A stretch of 64,000 nt of DNA from DATGSL01 sp964645585 (GTDB lineage Bacteria; Verrucomicrobiota; Verrucomicrobiia; Opitutales; T3Sed10-336): assembly GCA_964645585.1 (NCBI GenBank), contig CAZYAN010000011.1:1-64000 (forward strand). The letters are read 5' to 3'. Made by a program: the position numbers and the translations under genes. The notes under the pieces were generated by a model. The model made no database searches and was not told the DNA's origin. It saw nothing but the letters and a program-made list of their open reading frames with translations. Positions 52,881-62,544 of this stretch are shown in pieces (within the stretch, counting starts at the first letter, position 1; each line of letters begins with the position of its first letter).

Positions 52881-53885
52881 ATGAACGGTTTTGTGAAATC
52901 GCTATCTCCGCATTCTCATCCTCTTCGGTTAACGTATCCCATTCCGATAACTGAGCAGAAATGGCCTGAGGGAACTAAACCGTTAGTGAGTATTTGCTGT
53001 GCCACCTATAACCACCGCGATTTTATTGCTCAAGCGATTGAGACATTTCTTATGCAGGAAACAACATTTCCGGTGGAAGTGATTATAAGAGATGATGCAT
53101 CCACCGACGGAACAACGGATATTATTCGTTCATACGAAACTCGGTACCCGCACTTAATATCGGTTATCTATGAAACAGATAACCAATATTCCAGAGGATA
53201 TCGCGCGACGCCGGCTATGATGCTCAAAGCATCGGGTAAATATATTGCATTATGTGAAGGCGATGATTACTGGATTCGCCGAGACAAGCTCGACCTTCAA
53301 GTTAACTGCTTTCAAAACCATCCAGAGACAGCACTTGTCTTTACAGAGCGCGAAGTTATTGGCACGGAGGGTTATCGAGTCACCGGTTACAAAGGATCTG
53401 TCTTTTCTGTTAAAGATGTTTCGAAAGGTCTTGTTGCCTTCACCCAAACAATGATGTTTCCGAGTTTCCCGGGATTGCCGGCGTTTCTCGACACCCATCA
53501 GGATATTTATGGAGATATGCTTATAAGCTACTATTGCAGCCTACAAGGACCGATCAGGTGCCTTGCGGTTCGAACGGCTTGTTACCGTCAAACTGGATGC
53601 GGTATTTGGAGCTCTATGTCCGCCAAACGCCGAGCGGAAGAAAGATTCATGACGTGGTGCCGGTTTCATCGTAAGTTTTACGGGGGGTCATCATCGCTTT
53701 TGGCATCAATGCTTGCACCTGAGGCCGCACAGTTAATGTTGAAAAGTACATCGGTGCGGGAAGCTCTACATTGGGCGAGAACCTACATGAAGAAAACTGA
53801 CGGTGGGCTTTTTCGGCTTTATTTGGGCTTTGTAAGATATTTCGTTTCTCAAATCCGTGATCGCCCGCTTACAAGGAAAATGTGA
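52881..53885 (+). CDS. family 2 glycosyltransferase
   Basis: The 334-residue protein has the GT2 (GT-A) core. PLVSICCATYNHRDFIAQAIETFLMQ and VEVIIRDDASTDGTTDII bind the nucleotide sugar, and YIALCEGDDYWIRRDKL contains the metal-binding DxD-like GDD. It would extend a lipid-linked glycan at the cytoplasmic face. The gene is visibly AT-richer than nearly everything else in the window, a sign of recent transfer. A 154-bp gap precedes it and 72 bp follow. I see no membrane spans. Confidence 0.88.
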   Translation: MNGFVKSLSPHSHPLRLTYPIPITEQKWPEGTKPLVSICCATYNHRDFIAQAIETFLMQETTFPVEVIIRDDASTDGTTDIIRSYETRYPHLISVIYETDNQYSRGYRATPAMMLKASGKYIALCEGDDYWIRRDKLDLQVNCFQNHPETALVFTEREVIGTEGYRVTGYKGSVFSVKDVSKGLVAFTQTMMFPSFPGLPAFLDTHQDIYGDMLISYYCSLQGPIRCLAVRTACYRQTGCGIWSSMSAKRRAEERFMTWCRFHRKFYGGSSSLLASMLAPEAAQLMLKSTSVREALHWARTYMKKTDGGLFRLYLGFVRYFVSQIRDRPLTRKM

Positions 53886-53957
53886 CGAATACTTCTGCGA
53901 TTGTCCGCAGAACATTTTTGGTGCGCCTGTTTAAGCATCGCGTAATCAGCTTCGAAT

Positions 53958-55193
53958 ATGAAGCCCCGGTATCACATCTGCATCCTCGCCTGGAATTTTC
54001 CCGTTCGCTCGGAAACCTTTATTCGTGAGCACGCCTTGGGCTTAGCTCAACGCGGACATTTGGTGACCGTCGTAAGTCGCGGTCCGGGCGAAGGGATCCC
54101 GGAGGAAGAAACAGCGAATCTTCGCGACGAAGGAATCCGATTGGCAAATGGCGGAGGCCTTCGGCGAGGCGCTTTGGCAAAACCCCTGCACTTCGCAACT
54201 TTGCTCGGACGGAAACCATCGCGGCTTCTTTGGCTGTGGACACGGGACTTTCCCGAACGCTACCTGGCTTCGTTCACGAAGGAGACAGTCGAGGCATTGC
54301 GTCCTGACATTTTGCATGTTCACTACGGCACCCATGGGAAGGCGCTGCAGCAAGCAGGAGTGAACCTGCCAACAGTCGTGACCTGGCACGGTCATGATGC
54401 GAACGTCGTGCCTCGTGAGCGCGGAGCGAATGTTTATTGGGATTTATTCCATCAGCCTTGGCAGCACACAGTGGGATCTGCCTTCATGCGCGAACGCCTT
54501 CTCGCGTTGGGTGCAAATGACGAACACCTCTCGCTTATCCCTATGGGAATCGACCTTACGCAATTCTCATGGCGCGATCGCGCTGAACGAAAGGATAAGC
54601 CCGTGCGTCTCCTCGCGGTCGGGCGCCTGGACGAGATGAAGGGGCACACCTTCCTTATCGCCGCGACTGCCGGTCTCATACGAGAGGGCTGGAACATCAT
54701 TCTGCATATTGTCGGTGAAGGTCTTTTGAGGCGGAAACTGGAAGCACAGATTGCTGACACGGGTCTCGGGGAGCGAATCGTTCTCTGTGGCGGCCGATCG
54801 TCCAGGGAAGTGGTTCGTGAGATGCACGAAGCCGATATCTTTTGCCTCACTGGGGTGCCTGCCCAAAACGGACGTGTGGAAACACAAGGAGTGGTCTTGG
54901 CGGAAGCGCAGGCAACTGGATTACCGGTTATTGCTTCATCGGTCGGCGGTGTGCCAGACAGTCTCGTCGACGGCGTAACCGGACTTCTTTGTCAGCCGGG
55001 TGATATCGCCAGTATTCAAAAAGCGATCCGGCACTTTCTCAAACATCCAGATCAGCGGCGCGAATTCGGTCGGCGGGGACGCGCGTACGTAAAGGACCGC
55101 TTTTCGCTTGAAACGATGAACGACAGGTTCGAAGCGTTGTATTCTGAGATCACAAGCCGGCACAGGATCAATGCAGGGAGCCGAAAGGCGTAA
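53958..55193 (+). CDS. family 4 glycosyltransferase
   Basis: The 411-residue protein has the GT-B fold of GT4. The N-terminal half has ILAWNFPVRSETFIREHALGLAQRGHLVTVV and DILHVHYGTHGKAL, with VVTWHGHDANV. The C-terminal half binds the donor: RLLAVGRLDEMKGHTFLIAA, GEGLLRRKLEAQI, then the ExxxxxxxE-type ETQGVVLAEAQATGLPVIASSVGG. It probably adds a sugar to the exopolysaccharide or O-antigen chain built by this cluster. It is 72 bp after the GT2 gene and 15 bp before the next GT4. Confidence 0.9.
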   Translation: MKPRYHICILAWNFPVRSETFIREHALGLAQRGHLVTVVSRGPGEGIPEEETANLRDEGIRLANGGGLRRGALAKPLHFATLLGRKPSRLLWLWTRDFPERYLASFTKETVEALRPDILHVHYGTHGKALQQAGVNLPTVVTWHGHDANVVPRERGANVYWDLFHQPWQHTVGSAFMRERLLALGANDEHLSLIPMGIDLTQFSWRDRAERKDKPVRLLAVGRLDEMKGHTFLIAATAGLIREGWNIILHIVGEGLLRRKLEAQIADTGLGERIVLCGGRSSREVVREMHEADIFCLTGVPAQNGRVETQGVVLAEAQATGLPVIASSVGGVPDSLVDGVTGLLCQPGDIASIQKAIRHFLKHPDQRREFGRRGRAYVKDRFSLETMNDRFEALYSEITSRHRINAGSRKA

Positions 55194-55208
55194 AGATACG
55201 GCATAATA

Positions 55209-56459
55209 ATGCTGGAGAAACGGTCCAACCAAACGAAACCCTTGTCATCTGGGGAACGGACACGAGCCATCGGCTATCTTTCCGGCGCGCCCCGCGTTTC
55301 GACGCGGCCGGAAGCGCCAGCTGCCGGGCCGCGAGCGCATGTGCTGGGTACGATAGATGCGTATCGAAAGCTGGGATGGGAGGTTAAATCGTACATCCTT
55401 GGAGATGAACTTCGGACTTCGGTCGAGGACCCGGGAAGACGGTCTTCAAATATGCTGGGCCACTTTCGCGGACTGGCTGCTGACGGCGGACGGCTGCTGT
55501 TCCGGTATGGAACACCCCGGTTGGCTTTGCAGCGAATAGGCACGGATGTCGATTACGTGTATGAACGGTTCGCATCCATGCAGTCATTGGGGCGAGTTTA
55601 TCAGAAGCGTGGCATCCCCTGGGTCCTGGAAGCGAACGGGCCTTTTTTTTATGAGGCGAAAGTCGAGCGAAACAGCATGGTGCTGACGAATCTCGCGCGA
55701 TCCCTTGAAATTAAAGCTTACCGGCAGTGTGATGTTTTGGTCTGTGTCAGTGACGAATTAAAGCGCATTTTGATCGAGGAATGCCAAATCGCGTCGGAAA
55801 AGATTATTGTCGTCCCCAACGGGGTGGATTCGGTGCGCTTTAACCCAAAGCGAGCCGAACGGAGACGCTTCAGTGATCAGTTGACAATAGGCTTCGTCGG
55901 TTCCATTCAGCGCTGGCAAGGACTGGACCTTCTTCTGACGGCTCTGGCGAAGGTGCGAGCCGAAGGGTTGATCATCAGTGCAGTCGTCGTCGGAGACGGG
56001 CCCGAGAAGATTGCTCTCGAACAACTCGCAAGGGATTTAGGGATTGCGGACCATACACATTTTACCGGTCATGTTTCGTGGGAAGAAATCCCAGACTATC
56101 TCGCTGGGTTCGATCTGGGATATTCTGGGCAGATCACGATGGAAATTGGGTCGATGTATCATTCACCGCTGAAGTTGTACGAATATATGGCGATGGGATT
56201 GCCCGTTGTTGCTTCGCGCTTTTCCGATGCGAGTGATCTGGATAAGGCGGGTGGCCATGCTTTTCTTTTTGAGCCGAACAGTGCCGAAAACCTTGCCGAT
56301 GCGCTTCGCACTGCTTGGACCCGCCAACGCGAATTCAACGCATGGAAGACACCGATTCGGTCGGCAGCATTGAAGCATTTTACGTGGGAGGTGCGCGTGG
56401 GGACGATGGTCGAGGAAATTCAAAAACGGCTTAAACTGGTGACGGCACGTGGGAATTAA
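55209..56459 (+). CDS. family 4 glycosyltransferase
   Basis: This 416-residue GT-B enzyme shows VDYVYERFASMQSLG and WVLEANGPFFYE in the acceptor domain. LTIGFVGSIQRWQGLDLLLTAL, VVVGDGPEKIALEQLA, HFTGHVSWEEIPDYLAGFDLGYSG and SPLKLYEYMAMGLPVVASRFSDAS form the donor domain, with the final Glu of KLYEYMAMG as the usual catalytic or nucleotide contact. It starts 15 bp after the previous GT4, and its end overlaps the GTG of the WecG/TagA gene by 11 bp, so the genes are cotranscribed. Confidence 0.9.
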   Translation: MLEKRSNQTKPLSSGERTRAIGYLSGAPRVSTRPEAPAAGPRAHVLGTIDAYRKLGWEVKSYILGDELRTSVEDPGRRSSNMLGHFRGLAADGGRLLFRYGTPRLALQRIGTDVDYVYERFASMQSLGRVYQKRGIPWVLEANGPFFYEAKVERNSMVLTNLARSLEIKAYRQCDVLVCVSDELKRILIEECQIASEKIIVVPNGVDSVRFNPKRAERRRFSDQLTIGFVGSIQRWQGLDLLLTALAKVRAEGLIISAVVVGDGPEKIALEQLARDLGIADHTHFTGHVSWEEIPDYLAGFDLGYSGQITMEIGSMYHSPLKLYEYMAMGLPVVASRFSDASDLDKAGGHAFLFEPNSAENLADALRTAWTRQREFNAWKTPIRSAALKHFTWEVRVGTMVEEIQKRLKLVTARGN

Positions 56460-57306
56460 CTGCAATTCGGAAGCCCAGCAGTCGTCCAATTCGGAGGTGC
56501 GGCTGGCCGACGGGCCGAGCCTGAAGACGCAAGCATTGAATCTTATGGGTATGCCCATGTACGCTCTAACGCTACACGACTGGAACACATGGATAGCTGA
56601 TGCGATTCACAAGAAACATTCATTATTGATCGCAGGCGCCAATATGCATTTCGCATACGTTGGACGAAAGGACAGCGAGATTCAGGAGATGTGTCGATCA
56701 GCGCTCAGTCACATTGACGGGATGGCTTTGATATTTCTTGGGCGTCTCTTGGGATATCCGTTGAAGCGAGAGCATCGGGTTACTTGGGTGGACTGGATGG
56801 ATCCCCTGATGGGGCGGGCGGCTCGGGAGGGTTGGCGGGTGTTTTTTCTTGGGGGGAAACCAGGGGTAGGCGAGGTTGCTGCCGAACGGCTTAGGCAAGC
56901 CCAGCCCGGGTTGCGAATTCAGGTGCATCATGGGTTCTTTGATCAGCGAGCCGGGAGCGAGGGGAACGAACGGGTTTTGACGGAGATCACGGAAGCGGAA
57001 CCGGACCTGTTGCTGGTCGGGTTAGGAATGCCTCGTCAGGAGCATTGGATTTGGCGAAACCGGGCTCGCCTTCCGGCTACTGTCATCATCACCTGCGGGG
57101 CCGCAATGGATTACGTTGCCGGAGAGATCCCTACACCGCCGCGGTGGATGGGACGTTGGGGGCTGGAGTGGCTGTACCGATTTTTATGCGAACCTCACCG
57201 GCTGTTTAAGCGATATTTCGTTGAGCCGTGGTTTTTGATCATTCCTTTCATGAATGATTTAAAACGAGTCTATTGGGATCGGCGGGACAGGAACGGGAAA
57301 GAGTGA
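56449..57306 (+). CDS. WecG/TagA/CpsF (GT26) glycosyltransferase
   Basis: The 285-residue protein belongs to the GT26 family, which adds ManNAc(A)-type or other sugars to lipid-linked GlcNAc at the membrane. LIAGANMHFAYVGRKD, HIDGMALIFLGRLLGYPLKREHRVTWVDWM, VFFLGGKPGVGEVAAERL, and DLLLVGLGMPRQEHWIWRN are diagnostic. CGAAMDYVAGEIPTPPRWMGRWGLEWLYRFLCEP ends the core. GTG 56449 is the start, inside the preceding gene. No polymerase, flippase or export gene is in this short cluster, so the rest lies elsewhere. Confidence 0.92.
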   Translation: MGINCNSEAQQSSNSEVRLADGPSLKTQALNLMGMPMYALTLHDWNTWIADAIHKKHSLLIAGANMHFAYVGRKDSEIQEMCRSALSHIDGMALIFLGRLLGYPLKREHRVTWVDWMDPLMGRAAREGWRVFFLGGKPGVGEVAAERLRQAQPGLRIQVHHGFFDQRAGSEGNERVLTEITEAEPDLLLVGLGMPRQEHWIWRNRARLPATVIITCGAAMDYVAGEIPTPPRWMGRWGLEWLYRFLCEPHRLFKRYFVEPWFLIIPFMNDLKRVYWDRRDRNGKE

Positions 57307-57432
57307 AGTGCAAGGACGAGCCGTTCGCTGATGGCCGGCAGCGAAAAGCTCCGCTCTCCAAGGCAAAACAAGACGTCCGGACGGTCCGTTGAGGCTTGCT
57401 CCAGCGTCCAACCTCGATTCCCTTCGGTGAAG

Positions 57433-59727
57433 ATGATCGCTCGTTGCAACGTCATTTTTCTGCTCGCGATTCTCCTTTTCGGTTTCGCCCAAACCGCGAG
57501 CCTTGTCGCGGCGTTCGGCGACCCCCGCGGATTTCTCACCAATGAAACCGTCACCGAGAAGACTCTCCACCCCGGCGTCAAACTTTACCGCGCCGACGGC
57601 TTCGAAGGCGGCGCCCCGCAAGTTACGCACGTCGTGTCAGTCGATCTTTCCGTGCCGAACCTGTCCCTGAAATCGCTGACCGGAGAGCGCTTTGTCGGAA
57701 GCACCCAGTATTTTCGCCGTTCGTTCCCGAGCCAGCTGCAGGTCGATAACGAGGCACTTGTGGCGATCAACACGTCGTTTTTCGACATCGGCTCCACGCA
57801 AACTCCCTCCGGATTGATCGTTCAGGACGGCATCCTGATCCGCGAACCGCAAAGCAGCCGCAATCTCCTCGCCTTCGACACCGGCCGAAAGATGACGGTC
57901 CTCAATCTCGGCATGACGGGAGCGGTCGTGCATAACGGACAATCCCATTCCTTCGTCGGCATGAACCGCAACGCGATCGCCAACGGGCAAATCGTCGTGT
58001 ACCAGCAGCCGTGGAACCGAAGTCCCGGAAATTCCAGTCCTTTTACGGACGGGCTCGCGATCACCGAGGTCGTCCTGCGGAAAGGCACGTTTCTCCAGTC
58101 GACCCGGAGCAACGTTCCGTCGCGGCTTTTTGCTGAGGTTCTGTCGATTCGCAACAACCAGGGCCCCGTCACCATTGGCGGTGATCAATTCGTTCTGACC
58201 GCCGCCGGGAACGCGCGCTCTTTCCTGCAAGCGATGCAGCCTGGCAATACCCTGGAGGTACGCTGGACTTTAACCGGCGGTCCCCCCTCCTTTGACTGGA
58301 GTTCTGCCACGCAGATCGTGGCCGGATCCAATCGACTGATCACCAACGGCGTCCGCAACAGCGGAAATACGGCTCACTGGAATAATCGCCACCCGAGGAG
58401 CGCCGCGGGAATTTCGGCAGACGGCACCCAATTGATCCTTCTTCAAGTCGAGGGACGGCAGGCAGGCCGCGCCGAGGGAATGAGTCTGCACGCGATTGCC
58501 CGCTACCTCCAGCACATGGGCGCCATCCAAGCGGTCGAATTCGACGGCGGCGGTTCATCCGGACTCGCCGCGCGGGTTGATGGACTGAATCAATTGGTCA
58601 GCACGCCGTCCGACGGAGGCGAACGGTACGTCCCGGCTGGACTCGGTATCATCGCCGAGTCCGAAGATCCCCACCCGTTTTTCGGCAACATCAGAATCAC
58701 GCCCGGCGCGGGTGCCGCCGTCGTTTCCTGGACCACGCTCGCACCCGCGGTGTCCCACGTCATTTTTGGATCCCACACCTACGATCGCCAATCGCGGCCG
58801 CCACCTCGCCCTGCGACTCGGCACAGTGCGCTTCTGACCGGTTTGGAAAAAGTTGGGACGACCTTCCTTCGGCTCGTCGCGGAAACGCCCGGCAGCGGCA
58901 CGCTCACCTCACACGGCTTGGAGGTCACGCTCGGGACGCTCACAATGGACGATTCGGAGGCCGCTTATACCGGTTCCTGGCTAACTGGCGCGTATCCCAG
59001 CCCCTGGGGTCCGGATTACCACCACGCCGTCACAGTAACCGGTGCGGCTTCGCATACGGCTACCTTTTATCCCGACATCACCACCTCGGGGAACTACGAC
59101 ATTTACGTCTGGTTCGTCCACGGAGGTAACCGCCCGCCGGACGCTCAATACCGCATTCGCCACGATGGCGGGATCACCTCGCGAACGCTGAATCAGACAT
59201 CAGGCGGCAGCCAATGGCGTCTCCTCGCGAGTAATCTCGCCTTCACGGCCGGAGAAGAACGGTATATCCAAATCCTCAATACAAGCAGTATTGCCGGAAG
59301 GCACGTGATGGTCGACGGGCTTCGGATGGATCTTCAACAACCGGCCCCGGCACCGGCGGAGACGCCGCCACTCTGGTGGACCAAGCACTACTTCGACTCC
59401 AAAATCCCGGATCCATCCGCCGATAACGATGGCGACGGCGTGTCGCTCTGGGAAGAATACCTGTGGGCAACCGACCCGACGAATCCCGGCTCGCGTCCTG
59501 AAGTGGAGCTGCGTGCCGCGGAATCCGGCGCGTGGATGCTCAGCTTTTCCCCGTTTCACGAAGGCCGCTCGTACCAGGTGCTCGCGCGCGAAAGCCTGAC
59601 CGAGGAGTCCGGGTGGACCTCCGTCAGGCTGGCGGACCCCATACTCGCGGAGGACGGACGCGGGGTTTTCACGATCTCCAGCAATCTTCCTTACCGGTTC
59701 TTCCGTCTCGAAGTGTCGGAACCGTAA
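57433..59727 (+). CDS. secreted phosphodiester glycosidase with Golvesin-like domain
   Basis: From ATG 57433 the 764-residue protein starts with a signal peptide (VIFLLAILLFGFAQTASLVAA). A NAGPA-type phosphodiester glycosidase domain follows (about 40-410): ALVAINTSFFDI, SGLIVQDGIL, FVGMNRNAIANG, and AVEFDGGGSSGLA. After a fibronectin-like segment, a Golvesin-C-terminal-like domain spans about 495-635 (AYTGSWLTGAYPSPWGPDYHHA). DNDGDGVSLWEEYLWATDPTNPG is a typical secreted-protein tail. It may remove sugar-phosphate groups from envelope polymers. The gene follows the glycan cluster by 126 bp. Confidence 0.87.
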   Translation: MIARCNVIFLLAILLFGFAQTASLVAAFGDPRGFLTNETVTEKTLHPGVKLYRADGFEGGAPQVTHVVSVDLSVPNLSLKSLTGERFVGSTQYFRRSFPSQLQVDNEALVAINTSFFDIGSTQTPSGLIVQDGILIREPQSSRNLLAFDTGRKMTVLNLGMTGAVVHNGQSHSFVGMNRNAIANGQIVVYQQPWNRSPGNSSPFTDGLAITEVVLRKGTFLQSTRSNVPSRLFAEVLSIRNNQGPVTIGGDQFVLTAAGNARSFLQAMQPGNTLEVRWTLTGGPPSFDWSSATQIVAGSNRLITNGVRNSGNTAHWNNRHPRSAAGISADGTQLILLQVEGRQAGRAEGMSLHAIARYLQHMGAIQAVEFDGGGSSGLAARVDGLNQLVSTPSDGGERYVPAGLGIIAESEDPHPFFGNIRITPGAGAAVVSWTTLAPAVSHVIFGSHTYDRQSRPPPRPATRHSALLTGLEKVGTTFLRLVAETPGSGTLTSHGLEVTLGTLTMDDSEAAYTGSWLTGAYPSPWGPDYHHAVTVTGAASHTATFYPDITTSGNYDIYVWFVHGGNRPPDAQYRIRHDGGITSRTLNQTSGGSQWRLLASNLAFTAGEERYIQILNTSSIAGRHVMVDGLRMDLQQPAPAPAETPPLWWTKHYFDSKIPDPSADNDGDGVSLWEEYLWATDPTNPGSRPEVELRAAESGAWMLSFSPFHEGRSYQVLARESLTEESGWTSVRLADPILAEDGRGVFTISSNLPYRFFRLEVSEP

Positions 59728-59757
59728 TCGTAAATCAAACGATTGCTTACATTCACA

Positions 59758-61074
59758 TCAGCGAGCGCTGGCGAGATCGATTTCCACGATCGGCAGACTG
59801 TAGGTCCGCGCGTCAGGGCGTGACAGCCAGCGAAGGGAAAAGTCAAGCGGGCGCATCCGTACCTGTTGAAGCTCGCCGTCGCTGCCGTATTGGATCGTTT
59901 CGAATTCGTTTCCCTGGATGCCGTAAATCAAAATCACTTCGGCGGGCGCCGCCTCATAGTTCTGCGGCGCCACAACAACAAATCCGCTCTCCAGGGTGCG
60001 GCGGATGATTTCAACGCCGTCCCGCCGGGCGAACAAGCGGGTCTGTCCCTGCTGGTTCCGAAGATCGCCGCGGTTGACATCGCGATACTCCGCTCGCATT
60101 TGCAGCTCGTGAAATCGGGCCGGCAATGTCTGCAAAGCGTCCGGCGCCGTCCCCTTTAAAACAGCGGAGATGGTCCGCAAAGTTTCGCGATGTTCGGATG
60201 GGTCGGGAACTCCACCGCCGCCGGAACGAGGCGGGGGCAGGGGCACCAAGGCGTTGATCAAAATGTCCTCGAGCTCGCGGTAGTCGAGGCGCTCCGGCTT
60301 ACTGCGAGGGCTGCCGGGGTCCATCACCCAAAACGCTTTTCGGCGATCGTCATAACCGACGACTGCCACGGCGTGCGCGTTCGTTGGCGTTCGGTAGGCC
60401 ATCAACGCGGGATATCCCTGATCGATGGCCGTTCGAATTCCGTTCATCAAGTTTCCCAGCATGGCCGGCCGGTCATAGGCATAAGGCAGGATCACGCTGT
60501 CGATGCGCAGATTTCGCAAAGCCTGCTGCAAGTCGGAGAAATTCGTCCCCCCGCTTTTTGCCGAATTTTTGGAGGTCAATTCAGCGATATCGTCTTGATC
60601 GTAAGTAAACCCGTGAAACCGCAGCGCCATTTCGGCCGACGCGGGCACGCAGAAGTTCTCGCGCTGCAATACATGCCGCACACCTCGAATTTCCGCCTTC
60701 TCCGGCAACCCGCTGCCGTCGAAAACTCCGCTCCGAAAAAACGTCAGCCGCTCCTCGTGCTGACGCAGCTGGGATTCGTGCAGATACTGCTGATCAACGG
60801 CGGATAATTCGGCTGGTTTCAAGGTAACCCTCCGCCCGTCCGCGCCTTGGAGCACTACCTCATTCGGGTCAAACCGCTCGAGATGCCCGACGAACGTGCT
60901 GCCGGCTTGACTTGTCCACGTGCGAATCTCGCTCGGAGCGGCCAAACCCGTCGCGCCGCCGCAAGCCGCCGATGCGGCCATCGCCAGAAAACACCAGACC
61001 GGTCGGAGGGCCTGCCGAAGTGGCCGCTTCGACCGCGGATCGAAAAACTCTTCCCGCCGACGCAGCGATCCCAT
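59758..61074 (-). CDS. secreted C39-like cysteine peptidase with SHD1-like domain
   Basis: The 438-residue protein has a basic N-terminus, a hydrophobic export signal at about 27-46, and a domain like the SLA1-homology SHD1 seen in PVC bacteria (RTWTSQAGSTFVGHLERF, then GRRVTLKPAELSAVDQQYL). A C39-like papain-fold domain follows: Cys142 in RENFCVPASAEMALRF, His234 in TNAHAVAVVGYDD, Asp252 in WVMDPGSP. The last 170 residues are unassigned. Membrane C39 domains process bacteriocins, but no transporter or precursor is near, so its substrate is unknown. It is convergent with the phosphodiester glycosidase gene. Confidence 0.82.
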   Translation of the reverse strand: MGSLRRREEFFDPRSKRPLRQALRPVWCFLAMAASAACGGATGLAAPSEIRTWTSQAGSTFVGHLERFDPNEVVLQGADGRRVTLKPAELSAVDQQYLHESQLRQHEERLTFFRSGVFDGSGLPEKAEIRGVRHVLQRENFCVPASAEMALRFHGFTYDQDDIAELTSKNSAKSGGTNFSDLQQALRNLRIDSVILPYAYDRPAMLGNLMNGIRTAIDQGYPALMAYRTPTNAHAVAVVGYDDRRKAFWVMDPGSPRSKPERLDYRELEDILINALVPLPPPRSGGGGVPDPSEHRETLRTISAVLKGTAPDALQTLPARFHELQMRAEYRDVNRGDLRNQQGQTRLFARRDGVEIIRRTLESGFVVVAPQNYEAAPAEVILIYGIQGNEFETIQYGSDGELQQVRMRPLDFSLRWLSRPDARTYSLPIVEIDLASAR

Positions 61075-61081
61075 GCCTTCG

Positions 61082-62398
61082 TCAGGCCGGAAAGGTCCGG
61101 TTGAGCTGCGTTTCTCCGGGGCTGGCCACAGGAAATTCCGGTACGGTGGTGATGCTGAAATCCTTCGGGAAGAGATCCATATCAGCGTTCAGCACTTCGT
61201 CCCACGTCAGTTCCTTGCCGGTGTAAGCCGCCTCGCGGCCGAGGATGCCGGTCAGCGTGCTTTCCGCCACCGAGAGCGCTTCGTTGAGCGGCTTCTTTTC
61301 CTGGATGCTTTTGACGAGGTCGATGTGTGTCTGCACGTACGGATTGTTTCCGCGCTCGTTCATTTCGAACAGAACGGTTCCGTCGTGCGAGACGATCTTG
61401 GAGTTGCCCGGATTGATTTCCGCGACACCGCGCGTGCCAATCACACGATTGGAATTGCGGTTGGCCGTGCCGCGCATCTGCCGGCAGGTCGCCTGCACCC
61501 GCGCCCCGTTGCCGTATTCATACTCAACGCTGAAGTGATCGTAAATGTGGCCAAACTCCGGGCCGGTCCGAACCTGCCGGCCGCCGGTCGCGATCGCCCG
61601 CACCGGGTGACCTTGGAAAATCCAGTCGAAGGTATCGAGATTGTGGACGAACTGCTCGACGATATGGTCGCCGGAAAGCCACGTGTAGTAATACCAGTTG
61701 AGGCATTGCCACTCGAGCTCCGTCATTCCCGCCGCCCGCTGGCGGCTCCAGATGGGACCGGTCATATAATATTCCTGGCCGCCCACAAGCTCGCCGATAG
61801 CGCCGTCATGGATTGCTTTTACCGCCTCAACGAAGCTTGGCTGCCGCCGATACTGGGTGCCCGCAACGATCGAAAGTCCTTTCTTTCGCCCCTCCTCGCC
61901 AGCCTTCAGGACGGCTCGGACGCCGGCTGAATCAACAGCGATCGGCTTCTCCATGAAAATGTTCAATCCATGGTCAACAGCGGCTTGGACGTGCTGCGGC
62001 CGGAAGCCGGGAGGCGTCGCGAGAATGACATAATCAACACCGCTGTTCATGACGCCGAGGTAGGCGTCAAAGCCGCTAAAACGCCGGCTCGCCGGGACGT
62101 TGATCCGGTCGCCGGCTTCCTTGACAAGCGCCGCGTGCGAATGCTCCAGCCGATCGGCGAACAAGTCGCCCATCGCGTAAATTTCGACGTTCGGGTTGCC
62201 GGTAAGCGAGTTGTTTGCGGCGCCTGTTCCGCGGCCGCCGCAGCCGATCAGACCGATGCGGATTTTATCCGAACCGGCCGCATAGGCGAAATTGCCGGTG
62301 GCAAGCAGCCCGGCGCTGATTCCGGCGATGCCTTTGGCGGTTTGTTTCACAAAATCTCTCCGGCTTAAGCCAGAGCGGGGTCGTTCACTCTTCATCAT
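61082..62398 (-). CDS. Tat-exported Gfo/Idh/MocA oxidoreductase
   Basis: The 438-residue protein carries a twin-arginine signal (SRRDFVKQTAKGIAGISAGLLATG). The Rossmann domain shows IRIGLIGCGGRGTGAANN, VDYVILATPPGFRPQHVQAAVDHGLNIFMEKPIAVD with the typical EKP, and the C-terminal domain includes GQEYYMTGPIW and HIVEQFVHNLDTFDWI. NAD(P) is probably bound in the cytosol before export. Many such proteins in this phylum act on sugars or cyclitols, but the substrate is not visible. It lies 7 bp before the C39-like gene, possibly cotranscribed. Confidence 0.92.
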   Translation of the reverse strand: MMKSERPRSGLSRRDFVKQTAKGIAGISAGLLATGNFAYAAGSDKIRIGLIGCGGRGTGAANNSLTGNPNVEIYAMGDLFADRLEHSHAALVKEAGDRINVPASRRFSGFDAYLGVMNSGVDYVILATPPGFRPQHVQAAVDHGLNIFMEKPIAVDSAGVRAVLKAGEEGRKKGLSIVAGTQYRRQPSFVEAVKAIHDGAIGELVGGQEYYMTGPIWSRQRAAGMTELEWQCLNWYYYTWLSGDHIVEQFVHNLDTFDWIFQGHPVRAIATGGRQVRTGPEFGHIYDHFSVEYEYGNGARVQATCRQMRGTANRNSNRVIGTRGVAEINPGNSKIVSHDGTVLFEMNERGNNPYVQTHIDLVKSIQEKKPLNEALSVAESTLTGILGREAAYTGKELTWDEVLNADMDLFPKDFSITTVPEFPVASPGETQLNRTFPA

Positions 62399-62544
62399 GC
62401 GGATACCATGACTGCAAAAGTCCCGCCAGACAATCCGAAACCGGGGGAGGAATTTTGAATTTCTTAGTTACCAATGGTCATGTTTCATTTTGTCAATCGA
62501 CGGGTCGCGGTACCGCAAGCTCGGAGGCTTACGCCGCATGGATC

